From positions 1 through 53,288 of the forward strand of contig CAYYSG010000003.1 in the NCBI GenBank assembly GCA_964474375.1: DNA of 53,288 nucleotides, written 5' to 3'. Shown in pieces: positions 23,974 to 31,675 of the stretch. The stretch's first letter is position 1, and every line of letters begins with the position of its first letter. The position numbers and the translations under genes are program-made. The notes beneath the pieces are model-generated. The model saw only the letters and a program-made list of their open reading frames with translations. It made no database searches and was not told where the DNA came from. Origin of the DNA: 2-01-FULL-33-17 sp964474375 (lineage in GTDB: Bacteria > Patescibacteriota > Minisyncoccia > Phycocordibacterales > UBA9973).

Positions 23974-24641
23974 CGCTGCATGTCCCTTCGCAAGCCGTCC
24001 AGGCATGTCTGATGGACCAGGCCCTTCCCCCAGGGGTTCCGGGTCGTCGGGCCGAACTGGTCCAGTGGGGACAGACAGATCGGACACTTCTTCGGACGAC
24101 GAAGTAACTGTTCGACCGCCCGGACCGCCTTCTGGAGAAGCTGTTTGTCTGCCTGAACCTGTTTGACGATCGTCGACTGGGGACTGGTCGGGTTCAGTTC
24201 GGCCCGCCCCCTGGACTGTTCCAGCATGGACGCCTTCTGTTCGTCCTGGGCCCGCTGAAGACGTTCCAGGCCCTGTTCCTGGGCCGCCCGAAGGGCCGCC
24301 GTCCGATCCCGGTCCAGCGTTCCGGTCCAGGCCGCGAAGGCCAGTTCGTATCGCTCCGCCGTCTTCAGGCCCGTCCGATGCGGCGGGCGGAAAATGACGT
24401 TCAGTCGTCGGTCGGTGATAATGGTCTTCGGGGTCAAGCGGATATACCCTTCGACGTCCAGGCGGGCGCTATTCGTGACCGTCTTCCATCCGTCGACCGG
24501 GTTCGATACCTGGACCGTATCCGTCCCGACATGCAGAAACGATACAAAGCCGATTGACCCGGCCTGGACCGTCCCGCCGTGTAAGTTCTGTTCCGGATAC
24601 TTCAGCCGAACGATCGTTCCGGTCCGTCCCTGGAACTTCAT
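23970..24641 (-). CDS. early protein with C-terminal zinc finger
   Basis: A 223-residue protein. The N-terminal beta region opens FQGRTGTIVRLKYPEQNL. The middle is helical (RAAQEQGLERLQRAQDEQKA, VQADKQLLQKAVRAVEQLL). The end carries CPIC...HQTC, a probable zinc finger. The QRAQDEQKA stretch is similar to one in the next gene (DQRAQDEQKAPP), perhaps a shared origin. Start at GGAAGGACAGACCCCATG. Not assigned. Confidence 0.55.
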   Translation of the reverse strand: MKFQGRTGTIVRLKYPEQNLHGGTVQAGSIGFVSFLHVGTDTVQVSNPVDGWKTVTNSARLDVEGYIRLTPKTIITDRRLNVIFRPPHRTGLKTAERYELAFAAWTGTLDRDRTAALRAAQEQGLERLQRAQDEQKASMLEQSRGRAELNPTSPQSTIVKQVQADKQLLQKAVRAVEQLLRRPKKCPICLSPLDQFGPTTRNPWGKGLVHQTCLDGLRRDMQR

Positions 24642-25018
24642 GGGGTCTGTCCTTCCTGTTGTGCAAGGGTCCATGTATGCCACTCGCGGAACGCTTCCGC
24701 GTCCCGATAGTCCGATATGCGGTGTCCGTGATGGGTCAGTGAACACGGGACCGGCTTCCCGTTCGGGTCTTCGACGAACGTCCAGGACCGCGTAATAACC
24801 AGGCGTCCGACCAGGTCCAGGTCCGCGATCGGGACCGTGACCCGGAACCCGTCGTCAACGTCGTTCGCAACGGTCGCGGCCTGGGAATACAGGTCGACGT
24901 CCAGGACCCGCCCGTACGTTCCGGCCTGGATGTCCAGATACGGGTCCGGATGGAAGTCATGTCGGGCGACCCCCTTCTGGTTCGACCGAAGACGAACCAG
25001 GCATCCGCGATAGATCAT
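24638..25018 (-). CDS. early hypothetical protein, 126 residues
   Basis: Overlaps the following gene by ATGA. It is beta-rich at the start (YRGCLVRLRSNQKGV, AGTYGRVLDVDLYSQAATVA) with a C-terminal helix. The N-terminal half resembles small barrel domains, as does the start of the 23970 product (GTIVRLKYPEQ...GSIGFVSFLHVG), suggesting related folds. No named family. Confidence 0.55.
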   Translation of the reverse strand: MIYRGCLVRLRSNQKGVARHDFHPDPYLDIQAGTYGRVLDVDLYSQAATVANDVDDGFRVTVPIADLDLVGRLVITRSWTFVEDPNGKPVPCSLTHHGHRISDYRDAEAFREWHTWTLAQQEGQTP

Positions 25019-25203
25019 GGCGTTCCGTCCTTCTTCCGGGCGTCGACCAGGGCGACGTCCCCGCGTTCGATCGCTTCCAGCATGCGGGGAAGCGACCCTT
25101 CCCCGCCCCGCCTGTACCCCAGCTTCAGCGCCATCCGTTCCAGGACCTTCCGGGTCTTCGGACTGATATAAACGCTACTGGTCCGCTCCGCCTGACGTGC
25201 CAT
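25015..25203 (-). CDS. ribbon-helix-helix-like protein
   Basis: A 62-residue basic protein. RTSSVYISPKTRKVLERMAL is the expected N-terminal strand and first helix of an RHH (Arc/MetJ) domain, followed by GSLPRMLEAIERG for helix two. Coupled by ATGA to the next gene. Probably a small transcriptional regulator. Confidence 0.6.
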   Translation of the reverse strand: MARQAERTSSVYISPKTRKVLERMALKLGYRRGGEGSLPRMLEAIERGDVALVDARKKDGTP

Positions 25204-25215
25204 GTCTGTTCCTTC

Positions 25216-25344
25216 CTAGTAATCAACTGGTCCGCCGTACGGCGGTTCCGGACCGGGGTCCGGGGCTGGTTCTTCCAGGGGTTCTTCGAACGGGCCGTCG
25301 ACGTCCGGGTCGGGGACCGGGGTCGGGTCAACCATCCAGATCAT
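25216..25344 (-). CDS. 42-residue Pro/Asp-rich protein
   Basis: A short gene from an ATG that overlaps the upstream stop (ATGA), with a good SD (GGAAGGGGG). The product (MIWMVDPTPVPDPDVDGPF...) is almost all Pro, Asp, Glu and Gly and ends PPYGGPVDY. Its stop is followed at once by the GGAAGGAACAGAC ribosome site of the RHH gene. No structure or function can be assigned, but its packing and codons support it. Confidence 0.5.
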   Translation of the reverse strand: MIWMVDPTPVPDPDVDGPFEEPLEEPAPDPGPEPPYGGPVDY

Positions 25345-25682
25345 TCCGCGCCCCCTTCCATCTGATGGGCGATCGACCAGCGGCGGGCCGCGTCCAGCGC
25401 CTGGGCGACCGGGAGCGAACAGCGGGGGTTGAACAGGTCCGTCAGTCGCCCGGTCGTCCGGTCCAGCTTCGCCCGGATGCCGCCCATGTCATGTCGGAAG
25501 TCGAAGTCCGGGAAGTCCAGAAGGCGCGGGAGGTCCAGCGGGCAATGGGACATGGCCGCGCATAGGTCCATCTCTGCATGTATCCGCGTCTGGTACAGGC
25601 CCAGGTCGACCGCCCGCCGCGATATACGGATGACGGTCATGTATTCGTCGGTCGACAGGACGGGAAGGTCAAAATTGAACAT
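25341..25682 (-). CDS. early hypothetical protein, 113 residues
   Basis: A mostly helical soluble protein (MFNFDLPVLSTDEYMTVIRI...), unassigned. HDMGGIRAKLDRTTGRLTDL and the Ala-rich C-terminal helix suggest a small helical bundle. Start-associated GGAAGGATTGACCCATG preceded by the GACCGGCCCC palindrome at 25703. Confidence 0.55.
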   Translation of the reverse strand: MFNFDLPVLSTDEYMTVIRISRRAVDLGLYQTRIHAEMDLCAAMSHCPLDLPRLLDFPDFDFRHDMGGIRAKLDRTTGRLTDLFNPRCSLPVAQALDAARRWSIAHQMEGGAE

Positions 25683-25702
25683 GGGTCAATCCTTCCGTAT
25701 GG

Positions 25703-25726
25703 ACCGGCCCCGCCTGGGGCCGGTCA
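25703..25726 (-). repeat. GACCGGCCCC intergenic palindrome, copy 2
   Basis: GACCGGCCCC-GCCT-GGGGCCGGTC, flanked by the same bases (CCTTCCGTATG on one side and AACGCACACAATACAGGG on the other) as copy 3 at 26041. It is therefore a duplicated intergenic module including the stop-proximal spacer and the ribosome site. Confidence 0.65.
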
Positions 25727-25745
25727 ACGCACACAATACAGGGAC

Positions 25746-26021
25746 CTAGCGGTGATACTTTTCCAGGCCGGATGCCTGTCCGTCCGTGACCCGCTGGATG
25801 TAATCTTCAGCGGAAGCAACGGACCGGAAGGTTCTGTTCGCCGCGTTATGGGTTTTAACCCATTCGTCCGTCTGGGCGTCCGTCTGGGCCGCTTCTTTCG
25901 GGTCTGTATCCGGGTTCTCCGCCGCCGACTCGGTCCGTGCGAACGTGACCCGCCCGAAGGCGTACGTCGCCCGACACTGGATGCCCGTTACCGGGTTCTG
26001 GAAGTTCGCATAATAGGACAT
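25746..26021 (-). CDS. early hypothetical protein, 91 residues
   Basis: Starts MSYYANFQNPVTGIQCRATY after GGAAGGATGAACCC. A beta-type N-terminus is followed by a long charged helix (ESAAENPDTDPKEAAQTDAQ) and a short C-terminal domain (FRSVASAEDYIQRVTDG). Not recognised. Confidence 0.55.
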   Translation of the reverse strand: MSYYANFQNPVTGIQCRATYAFGRVTFARTESAAENPDTDPKEAAQTDAQTDEWVKTHNAANRTFRSVASAEDYIQRVTDGQASGLEKYHR

Positions 26022-26040
26022 GGGTTCATCCTTCCGTATG

Positions 26041-26064
26041 GACCGGCCCCAGGCGGGGCCGGTC
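26041..26064 (-). repeat. GACCGGCCCC intergenic palindrome, copy 3 (loop inverted)
   Basis: GACCGGCCCC-AGGC-GGGGCCGGTC. Stem and flanks equal copy 2, but the 4-base loop is the reverse complement (AGGC versus GCCT), as if the palindrome had flipped. It lies before the 25746 gene. Confidence 0.65.
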
Positions 26065-26083
26065 AACGCACACAATACAGGGG

Positions 26084-26641
26084 CTAGACGGCAGCCGGGA
26101 CGGTCCGGGTCTTCCGGGCCCGTCGTTCGACCAGGTCCCGAAGGGTCAAGGGGCCCTGAAGACGGGGGCCGGGGTCGACGATCCATCCGTGACCGTCCCG
26201 GCTGGACACGGCAATGGGAAGCGGGTCGACGCCCCAGCGCTTCGCTTCGCGGTCCATCATGCGGCCCAGGAATTCCGGGGAATAGGCCCGCTGGGGGAAG
26301 ACGAAATTGGAACCGAACTTCGTCGGGCGGCCCTGGAACATGCATGACGTATACGACCGCATGTCGTTCGACAGTTCGACCGACGCCCCGTCGAAGCAGC
26401 GACAGACGGCGGACACTTCCAGTTCGGTCGGGCCGTCAATCCAGGATACACGAAGGGATGTCCCCCGCGTCGTCTGGACGCGGAAGGTCGTTCCGGGGAA
26501 GCGTTCCTTCAGGGCCGTCCGAACGAACCGGGCGACTTCAGCGGCGCTATAGCGCTGGAAGTCCTGGGCCGGGGTCGAAAAAATGTCCAGGGGCGTCATG
26601 GGGGTCGGAAGTTCGAAGCTGAACTGGGTCTGGGAAGTCAT
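26084..26641 (-). CDS. LPD29-domain protein
   Basis: A 185-residue protein. Residues ~35-110 (AAEVARFVRTALKERFPGTT, FRVQTTRGTSLRVSWIDGP, FDGASVELSND) match the LPD29 domain, found in large polyvalent phage/plasmid proteins and as a stand-alone early protein. The biochemical role of LPD29 is not known. First gene after promoter P3, so among the first transcribed of its unit. Start at GGAAGGACAGGACCCATG. Confidence 0.75.
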   Translation of the reverse strand: MTSQTQFSFELPTPMTPLDIFSTPAQDFQRYSAAEVARFVRTALKERFPGTTFRVQTTRGTSLRVSWIDGPTELEVSAVCRCFDGASVELSNDMRSYTSCMFQGRPTKFGSNFVFPQRAYSPEFLGRMMDREAKRWGVDPLPIAVSSRDGHGWIVDPGPRLQGPLTLRDLVERRARKTRTVPAAV

Positions 26642-26686
26642 GGGTCCTGTCCTTCCTGATGGATGTCAATCCGCTTGTCAGGACCC

Positions 26687-26715
26687 AGTATATAGGGATA
26701 TGCGGGCATTGTCAA
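26687..26715 (-). promoter_or_regulatory. early promoter P3 with ATATCCCTATAT site
   Basis: Minus-strand TTGACA (26710-26715), 17-bp spacer, TATACT (26687-26692). ATATCCCTATAT (26690-26701 on the minus strand) overlaps the -10. A GC-rich hairpin (about 26717-26762, GGGGCGGG with CCCGCCCC arms) just upstream may terminate the previous unit. The rest of 26642-26829 shows no gene. Confidence 0.8.
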
Positions 26716-26829
26716 GGGGGGGCGGGAGCAGGGGACCAGGGCCCGCCAGGGTCCCCGCCCCCTTCCTCACGAACGGCGACATGGAACCCATGCAAGGGAA
26801 GGCATGTCGGAACCCCGTTCGGTCTTGGT

Positions 26830-27291
26830 TCACTCCCGGCGCGATTGTACCATGACGCGGGCGCGGCGCATGCGGTCCATCACGTCCAGCGGGTCCTGTC
26901 GGACCTGGGCGGCGCTGAAGACCAGCACGGTCCATCCGTTCAGGACCAGGTCCTGAACCTTCTGATGGTCGCGGACCGTGCCATGCTTTCCGCCGCCCTT
27001 CGCGTGGTATCCGCCGTTGACTTCGAACCCCAGGCGAAGGTCCGGCCATGCCAGGTCGACCCGGAACGTCTGGAAGGGATGGTCCCGGACCAGGCCGTCC
27101 AGGTCGGGGGCATGAACGCGGACCAGGTCCAGAAGCACGTCCGCCATGTCGACCTGGGCGCGGGTCCGCCGCTGGACCTGGGGGTCGTCAAGGACCGGGT
27201 TCAGGGCGCGGACGTCTTTAGAATAGCGTGAACGTGACAAGTCCGCCCCCGTAGTGACAGGCGGCCCAGGCAACGACGCCCAGGAACGCAA
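26830..27291 (-). CDS. DUF559/Vsr-like nuclease
   Basis: Up to 153 residues. FRVDLAWPDLRLGFEVNGGYH then KHGTVRDHQKVQDLVLNGWTVLVFS is the PD-(D/E)XK-type core of DUF559/very-short-patch nucleases: acidic residue, E-x-N/G strand, and the helix with R..D..K...L...GW. The start is uncertain. The longest frame uses TTG at 27289 inside the upstream small gene; a second TTG near 27239 or internal starts are possible. A DNA repair, packaging or homing role is plausible. Confidence 0.65.
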   Translation of the reverse strand: MRSWASLPGPPVTTGADLSRSRYSKDVRALNPVLDDPQVQRRTRAQVDMADVLLDLVRVHAPDLDGLVRDHPFQTFRVDLAWPDLRLGFEVNGGYHAKGGGKHGTVRDHQKVQDLVLNGWTVLVFSAAQVRQDPLDVMDRMRRARVMVQSRRE

Positions 27292-27376
27292 GGGATAAAA
27301 GCTGTCCCAGAAGCGTCATGCGCTTCCAGGCGGAGCCCATCGCCATGCCCCATAAGAACAGGAACGCCCAGATCAT
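27218..27376 (-). CDS. 52-residue membrane protein
   Basis: A short gene whose ATG overlaps the end of the methyltransferase gene (stop at 27373). The product (MIWAFLFLWGMAMGSAWKRM...) has two transmembrane segments (residues 2-14 and 22-41) separated by a basic turn. It overlaps the possible 5' end of the nuclease gene. Unassigned; too short for a confident role. Confidence 0.5.
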   Translation of the reverse strand: MIWAFLFLWGMAMGSAWKRMTLLGQLLSLAFLGVVAWAACHYGGGLVTFTLF

Positions 27377-28359
27377 GCGGCATCTCCCAGGTCCAGCGGG
27401 ACCGACTGAAACGGGTCGACCGGCGCGAACGGGATCGGGACAGTCTGGGCGCGAAGGCGTTCGCGGCCCCGCTCCGCGACGTCCGGAAGCAGTTCGGATG
27501 CGTACCAGGGGCGACGAAGGGCCTGGGCGACGATCGGGATACTCGCTTCGCCCGTGAACGGGTCCCAGACCGTTCCCCCGATCGGACTGAACACGTCCAT
27601 CCAGTTCGTCAGAACCCCGACGTTCTTATTCCAGGCGTACGTCCCGGACGGGCCCGCCGTGCTGATGAACGTGTCCGAACAGACCGCCCGGACGTCGACC
27701 TGTTCGGCCTGGTCCGGGGACAGTTCGACGGTCGTCTGATACGTGTCCGGAACCCAGCGGCGCGGCCTGGTCGCCCGCCCCTTCCGCTGGAACCACAGAC
27801 ACGGGGTCGACCAGCAAAACAGGTTATACCAGCGCATCCGGAACGTCTTTGCGACGACCGTATACGTGAGCGTATACACGTATTCCAGGCCCGCGTCTTC
27901 CATTGCACACTGGATGCGGCCTAACTTCGGGAACCCGGACCAGACCAGGACGACCCCGCGTTCGGTCAGGACCCGCTGGGCGACCTGGGCCAGCCATGCA
28001 TAGTCGTCGACGTTCTGGTACACGGGGTCCGCGAAGACCAGGTCGACCGACTGGTCCGGAAGACTGGGTTCCAGCGTCCGGGCGTCCCCCGTGACCAGGT
28101 CGTTCAGGACGTAGCCTGGGGCCGGGGGCGGGGTCTTCCTGGGCCGTCCCCGCTTGCGCTTCTGTTCGGTCTGTTCCATCTGATTAGCCCATCCTTCTAT
28201 CGCGTTCAACGTCTTGAACCATGCGTCCTGGTCCCCGGCCTTCCGAAGGACCCAGTTCGCCCGGTATCCGTTCGTGACCAGGGTCCCCGGTTCGATCGTG
28301 TATCCCAGCGGGCCCAGGCGGGCCCGTAGCGTGTTCAATTGTTCGATCTGGTCTGTCAT
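27373..28359 (-). CDS. DNA methyltransferase (N4-cytosine/N6-adenine, beta-type)
   Basis: A 328-residue protein. A GRPRK AT-hook-like motif is at residues 71-75. ADPVY at residues 110-114 stands where DPPY/SPPY is expected (a V for P change), and VWDPFTGEASIPIVAQ near residue 275 is the SAM-binding FxGxG motif, so the order is catalytic motif first, SAM motif last (beta class). The start used overlaps an 18-codon mini-ORF by ATGA. Could protect the phage DNA from host restriction. Target unknown. Confidence 0.8.
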   Translation of the reverse strand: MTDQIEQLNTLRARLGPLGYTIEPGTLVTNGYRANWVLRKAGDQDAWFKTLNAIEGWANQMEQTEQKRKRGRPRKTPPPAPGYVLNDLVTGDARTLEPSLPDQSVDLVFADPVYQNVDDYAWLAQVAQRVLTERGVVLVWSGFPKLGRIQCAMEDAGLEYVYTLTYTVVAKTFRMRWYNLFCWSTPCLWFQRKGRATRPRRWVPDTYQTTVELSPDQAEQVDVRAVCSDTFISTAGPSGTYAWNKNVGVLTNWMDVFSPIGGTVWDPFTGEASIPIVAQALRRPWYASELLPDVAERGRERLRAQTVPIPFAPVDPFQSVPLDLGDAA

Positions 28360-28412
28360 GGGGGGATACTCCGCCTGGGCCCGCTGGGGCCGTCCCATAG
28401 GGACACTGTCAT
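28356..28412 (-). CDS. 18-residue mini-ORF coupling HNH and methyltransferase genes
   Basis: ATG at 28412 overlaps the HNH gene's stop (ATGA), and its own stop overlaps the methyltransferase start (ATGA). Product MTVSLWDGPSGPRRSIPP. It may act only as a translational coupler. The alternative in-frame extension of the methyltransferase to 28398 would bypass it. Confidence 0.4.
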   Translation of the reverse strand: MTVSLWDGPSGPRRSIPP

Positions 28413-28753
28413 AAGTCCAGTTCGATCTGTCCCGCGTCGATCTGTTTCTGTCGTCGGGTCTTCGCCCGGTTCAGGACGTGTTCGTTCATGTCGTATAGCA
28501 GATGACACCGTTGACACATGGCCTTCAGGTTCTGGGGGCGAACATCCAGCTTGTCATGGGGGTCCCCAGGGGACCCGTCGTCCTTCGGGGCCCCCAGGTG
28601 AGCGGTCGTCAAAATAACGATCGACCCCGTGATGGGATGGGGCTGTTTGTGAACAGCCCCGCAAACTTCACACTTCCCCCCGGCCCGGACGAACCGGATG
28701 TCATGACTGATCTGTTTCCAGTCCGGGGGATACCGTCGCCGGTCGAATGGCAT
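28409..28753 (-). CDS. HNH endonuclease-like protein
   Basis: A 114-residue protein. CEVCGAVHKQPHPITGSIVI...TTAHLGAPKDD, then the Cys knuckle MCQRCHLLYD, is the HNH/zinc layout (AHL for the first His, N in PQNLKAMC, H in CQRCH). YPPDWKQISHDIRFVRAGGK is the usual lead-in. Start-associated GGAAGGACGAACCCATG. Such early HNH proteins may be nicking or homing enzymes. Confidence 0.8.
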   Translation of the reverse strand: MPFDRRRYPPDWKQISHDIRFVRAGGKCEVCGAVHKQPHPITGSIVILTTAHLGAPKDDGSPGDPHDKLDVRPQNLKAMCQRCHLLYDMNEHVLNRAKTRRQKQIDAGQIELDL

Positions 28754-28771
28754 GGGTTCGTCCTTCCGCGT

Positions 28772-29938
28772 TCAATTCCGGGTCGTCATGGGCTGGACCA
28801 TATGCAGATAGGTTCCATCGTGCCCGACCGGGCGGAAGATTGCGCCATGTACGGGCGACTTGACCGCGATATGAACCATTGGCATGGGAAGACAGGTCAA
28901 ACAGTCCCGGAAGTATTTCCCGTTGACCGCTATCCGCATGGGGGTTCCGTCCAGGCCGGATACGTCCGCCGTCGCCGTCGCCATACTGACGCCGCGCCCC
29001 TGGGTCGACGCTTCGACCGTGACCTTCCCCGGTTCGTCGTCGTTCGACCGGGCGATCGTCAGATGGGTTATGTTGTTTGTGGACATGACCAGCGCCTGGT
29101 CCAGCGCCTTCAGCAGGTCCGCGACCGCGACCCGAACATGGACCGGGTCGTCGTCCTGGTTCCGAAGGACCGGGTCGACGTTCGGGAAGTCCCCATCCAG
29201 GATGCGGGTCCAGACCTGGGCGAACCCCGCGTCCAGGACGAACAGACCGGCCTTCCCCATCAGGCCCCCTTCAGACGCGGCTAGGCCCAGGAAGACGTCG
29301 TCGTCGCCCGATAGCCCCAGCGCCTGGAAGGATTTAACCGCGTCGACGAAGCCCTTCGCCGGGACCAGGACGTCCAGCGGAGCGACCGATCCCGGAAGGT
29401 CCTGTTCCAGGCGGGCGCAGCGGAACCCGTCCGCCGCTTCCGCCCGGACGATCGTGTCCAGTGTCAGATGGATGCCGGACAAGACCGGGCGGGCGAAGTC
29501 GGTCGCGGCGGCGGGGGCGACCTGGGACACGATCGCGTCCAGGCATCCCAGCGGAACGGCCCGGTCGCCCGTCAGGGACGGAATAGCGGGGAAGTCGTCC
29601 GGGTCCATCACGTTAATGATCGTCGACGTCGACGGGGCCGTCAGGGATACCTGGGGGCCGTTCAGTTCCAGGTCGACGGCATCCTTCGGGAGCTTCGACA
29701 CGATCTGGGACAGCGGGTCGAACGGGATACAGGTTCGACCCGCGTCCCATATCTTCGCCGCGACCTTGACCCGGATGGTCAAATGGTCGTTTGACGCGCT
29801 GAACACGACATGTCCGTCGTCGACCGTGACCAGGACCGACGTTCGGATGGGATGGGCGGCCTTCGTGTCCGCCTGGACGGCGGGCTTGACGACGGACAGG
29901 GCCTGCTTCAGGACATCCTGAAGGATCGTAATGTGCAT
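28772..29938 (-). CDS. dnaN: DNA polymerase III beta subunit (sliding clamp)
   Basis: A 388-residue protein of normal DnaN length with three clamp repeats. Recognisable blocks are VFSASNDHLTIRVKV (domain I), ATDFARPVLSGIHLTL and AADGFRCARLEQDLPG (domain II), and FRDCLTCLPMPMVHIAVKSP with FRPVGHDGTYLHMVQPM at the C-terminus, the classic clamp ending. It would encircle DNA and tether a polymerase. The window has no DNA polymerase or clamp loader, so it probably recruits host enzymes. Confidence 0.92.
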   Translation of the reverse strand: MHITILQDVLKQALSVVKPAVQADTKAAHPIRTSVLVTVDDGHVVFSASNDHLTIRVKVAAKIWDAGRTCIPFDPLSQIVSKLPKDAVDLELNGPQVSLTAPSTSTIINVMDPDDFPAIPSLTGDRAVPLGCLDAIVSQVAPAAATDFARPVLSGIHLTLDTIVRAEAADGFRCARLEQDLPGSVAPLDVLVPAKGFVDAVKSFQALGLSGDDDVFLGLAASEGGLMGKAGLFVLDAGFAQVWTRILDGDFPNVDPVLRNQDDDPVHVRVAVADLLKALDQALVMSTNNITHLTIARSNDDEPGKVTVEASTQGRGVSMATATADVSGLDGTPMRIAVNGKYFRDCLTCLPMPMVHIAVKSPVHGAIFRPVGHDGTYLHMVQPMTTRN

Positions 29939-29939
29939 G

Positions 29940-30344
29940 CTAGTTTCCTTCTGTACTCAACACGTCCGACAATGCGTCCAGTTCCAGTTCGGCGTACATG
30001 GCCCAGGTCTTCGCCCGGAACAGGGCGTCTTCGACCGACAGAAGCTGGGACAGTTCGTCCTTCTGGTCGATCGTCCGCTTGCGACGGCGAAGATACCCGA
30101 CCATTTGTTCCGGATGGTCCAGGGCCTGGAAATACGCCTTCAGCATGACGCCCCAGCGGCGGAGCGTGTCGATCGAACAGCGACACATGGTCGCTTCGAA
30201 GCGATCGTCCGCCCGCTTCAGGGCGTCGTCGACCAGCGTCCGCGTTTCGGACGGGTCGTTCCGACAGGTCGGGCACAACAGGATGCCGTCATCCTGGGGG
30301 GCGGTCTTCGTCGAACAGACCCGGCATGTAATCTGTCCATCCAT
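29940..30344 (-). CDS. early zinc-ribbon protein between clamp and helicase genes
   Basis: A 134-residue protein. The N-terminus CRVC...LCPTC is a zinc ribbon, and the rest is helical with basic patches (YLRRRKRTIDQKDELSQLL). Its stop is one base before the clamp start and it starts 2 bases after the helicase stop, so the three form a replication mini-operon. Possible helicase or clamp partner; not recognised. Confidence 0.6.
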   Translation of the reverse strand: MDGQITCRVCSTKTAPQDDGILLCPTCRNDPSETRTLVDDALKRADDRFEATMCRCSIDTLRRWGVMLKAYFQALDHPEQMVGYLRRRKRTIDQKDELSQLLSVEDALFRAKTWAMYAELELDALSDVLSTEGN

Positions 30345-30346
30345 CT

Positions 30347-31675
30347 CTAGTATCCTTCCGGGCTCCGATAGGTCAGGTCGTCGAAGCTGGTCGTCCGGGC
30401 ATCGAAGCGGACCGGGATGACGCCCAGCGGACCATTGCGATGCTTTGAGATATGAAGCTCCGCGATCCCCTTCTTATCCGTGTTCTGGTCGTACAGTTCT
30501 TCCCGATAGATGAACATGACCAGGTCCGCGTCCTGTTCCAGGTCGCCGCTTTCCCGAAGGTCACTTAGCTGGGGGACGTGGTTCTGTCGCCCTTCGACCG
30601 CCCGGTTCAACTGGGACAGCGCGATCGCCTGGACGTCGAATTCACGGGCGATCGCCTTCGTCATGCGGCTGACCCGTCCGACTTCCTGGACCCGGCCTTC
30701 GGTCCGCTTCTGGGATGACAACAGGCCGATATAGTCCAGGATGACCAGGGCCGGTCCGGAATGCCGTTGACGCCATGCCCGGACCCGGTTCCAGGTCTGT
30801 TCGATCGTGACCCCGGCCCGGTCCCAGATCGTCAGGTTCATGTCCTGGAACTGGTCCAGGCGGGACAGAAGGACGTCCTGGTCGTCGTCCCCCAGGGTAT
30901 GCATGCGGATGCGGTTACTGTCGATCCCGGTCACGGTCGACAGAAGGCGGGTCGTCAAGCTCTGATGGCTCATTTCGAACGACCCGACGAAGACCGGGAT
31001 ACGCGGGGCGGCCCGAAGTGCAAGTGACATGGCTAGCGACGACTTCCCGTTCCCCGGACGGGCGGCGACGATCCAGTAATCCCCCATGTGGTATCCGCCC
31101 GTGATATGGTCCAGGTCGCGGAACCCCGTCATGGTTCCGGGGACCGCTCCGCTGGTCAGGGACTGAAGGACCTGGTCCAGACTGTCCTGGACCGTAATCA
31201 GTTCGGAACGGGCGATCGACATGCCGTCCGATAGGGCGGCGGCGGCTTCGTTCAGTTCGGCCAGGACTTCGTCCGCCGTAATGCCGGGGGTCCGGACCCG
31301 GACGATCGTCCGTTTCGCCAGGTCGTCAATGCGGCGAAGGAAGAACGCGGACTGGACCGCCTGGGCGTACACGTATCCCAGGGCCGGACCCCGATCGTCC
31401 GCCGCCAGCGCCTGGAACCAGTTCAGGTCCGGTTCCGCCATGCCCATGCGGCGGACTTCGCGCCATATCAGAAGCGGGTCCAGCAAGTCGCCCCGCTCCC
31501 GCAAGTTCATGATCGCCGTGTACGCCGTGCGATGGTCCGGCCACAGAAACGCATCCAGGGGAAGGTCCCCCAGAAGTTCATCGGTCAGGGCGGCGTTCGT
31601 CGTGCAACAGGCTAACAGGGCCCGTTCGTTCGCCCGGTCTTCGGTCGGGTCCATCCCGCTGATCTGGTTCGGCAT
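30347..31675 (-). CDS. dnaB: replicative DNA helicase, DnaB family
   Basis: A 442-residue protein. The N-terminal helical domain (ERALLACCTTNAALTDELLG) is followed by the RecA-like ATPase: Walker A ARPGNGKSS near residues 205-213, Walker B LVILDYIGLL near 310-319, and LSQLNRAVEGR plus DLRESGDLEQDADLVMFIYR, the H3/H4 signature of DnaB. Works as a hexamer unwinding DNA 5'-3' on the lagging strand. It overlaps the initiator gene by about 98 bases. Start-associated GGAAGGAACAGACCCATG. Confidence 0.93.
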   Translation of the reverse strand: MPNQISGMDPTEDRANERALLACCTTNAALTDELLGDLPLDAFLWPDHRTAYTAIMNLRERGDLLDPLLIWREVRRMGMAEPDLNWFQALAADDRGPALGYVYAQAVQSAFFLRRIDDLAKRTIVRVRTPGITADEVLAELNEAAAALSDGMSIARSELITVQDSLDQVLQSLTSGAVPGTMTGFRDLDHITGGYHMGDYWIVAARPGNGKSSLAMSLALRAAPRIPVFVGSFEMSHQSLTTRLLSTVTGIDSNRIRMHTLGDDDQDVLLSRLDQFQDMNLTIWDRAGVTIEQTWNRVRAWRQRHSGPALVILDYIGLLSSQKRTEGRVQEVGRVSRMTKAIAREFDVQAIALSQLNRAVEGRQNHVPQLSDLRESGDLEQDADLVMFIYREELYDQNTDKKGIAELHISKHRNGPLGVIPVRFDARTTSFDDLTYRSPEGY

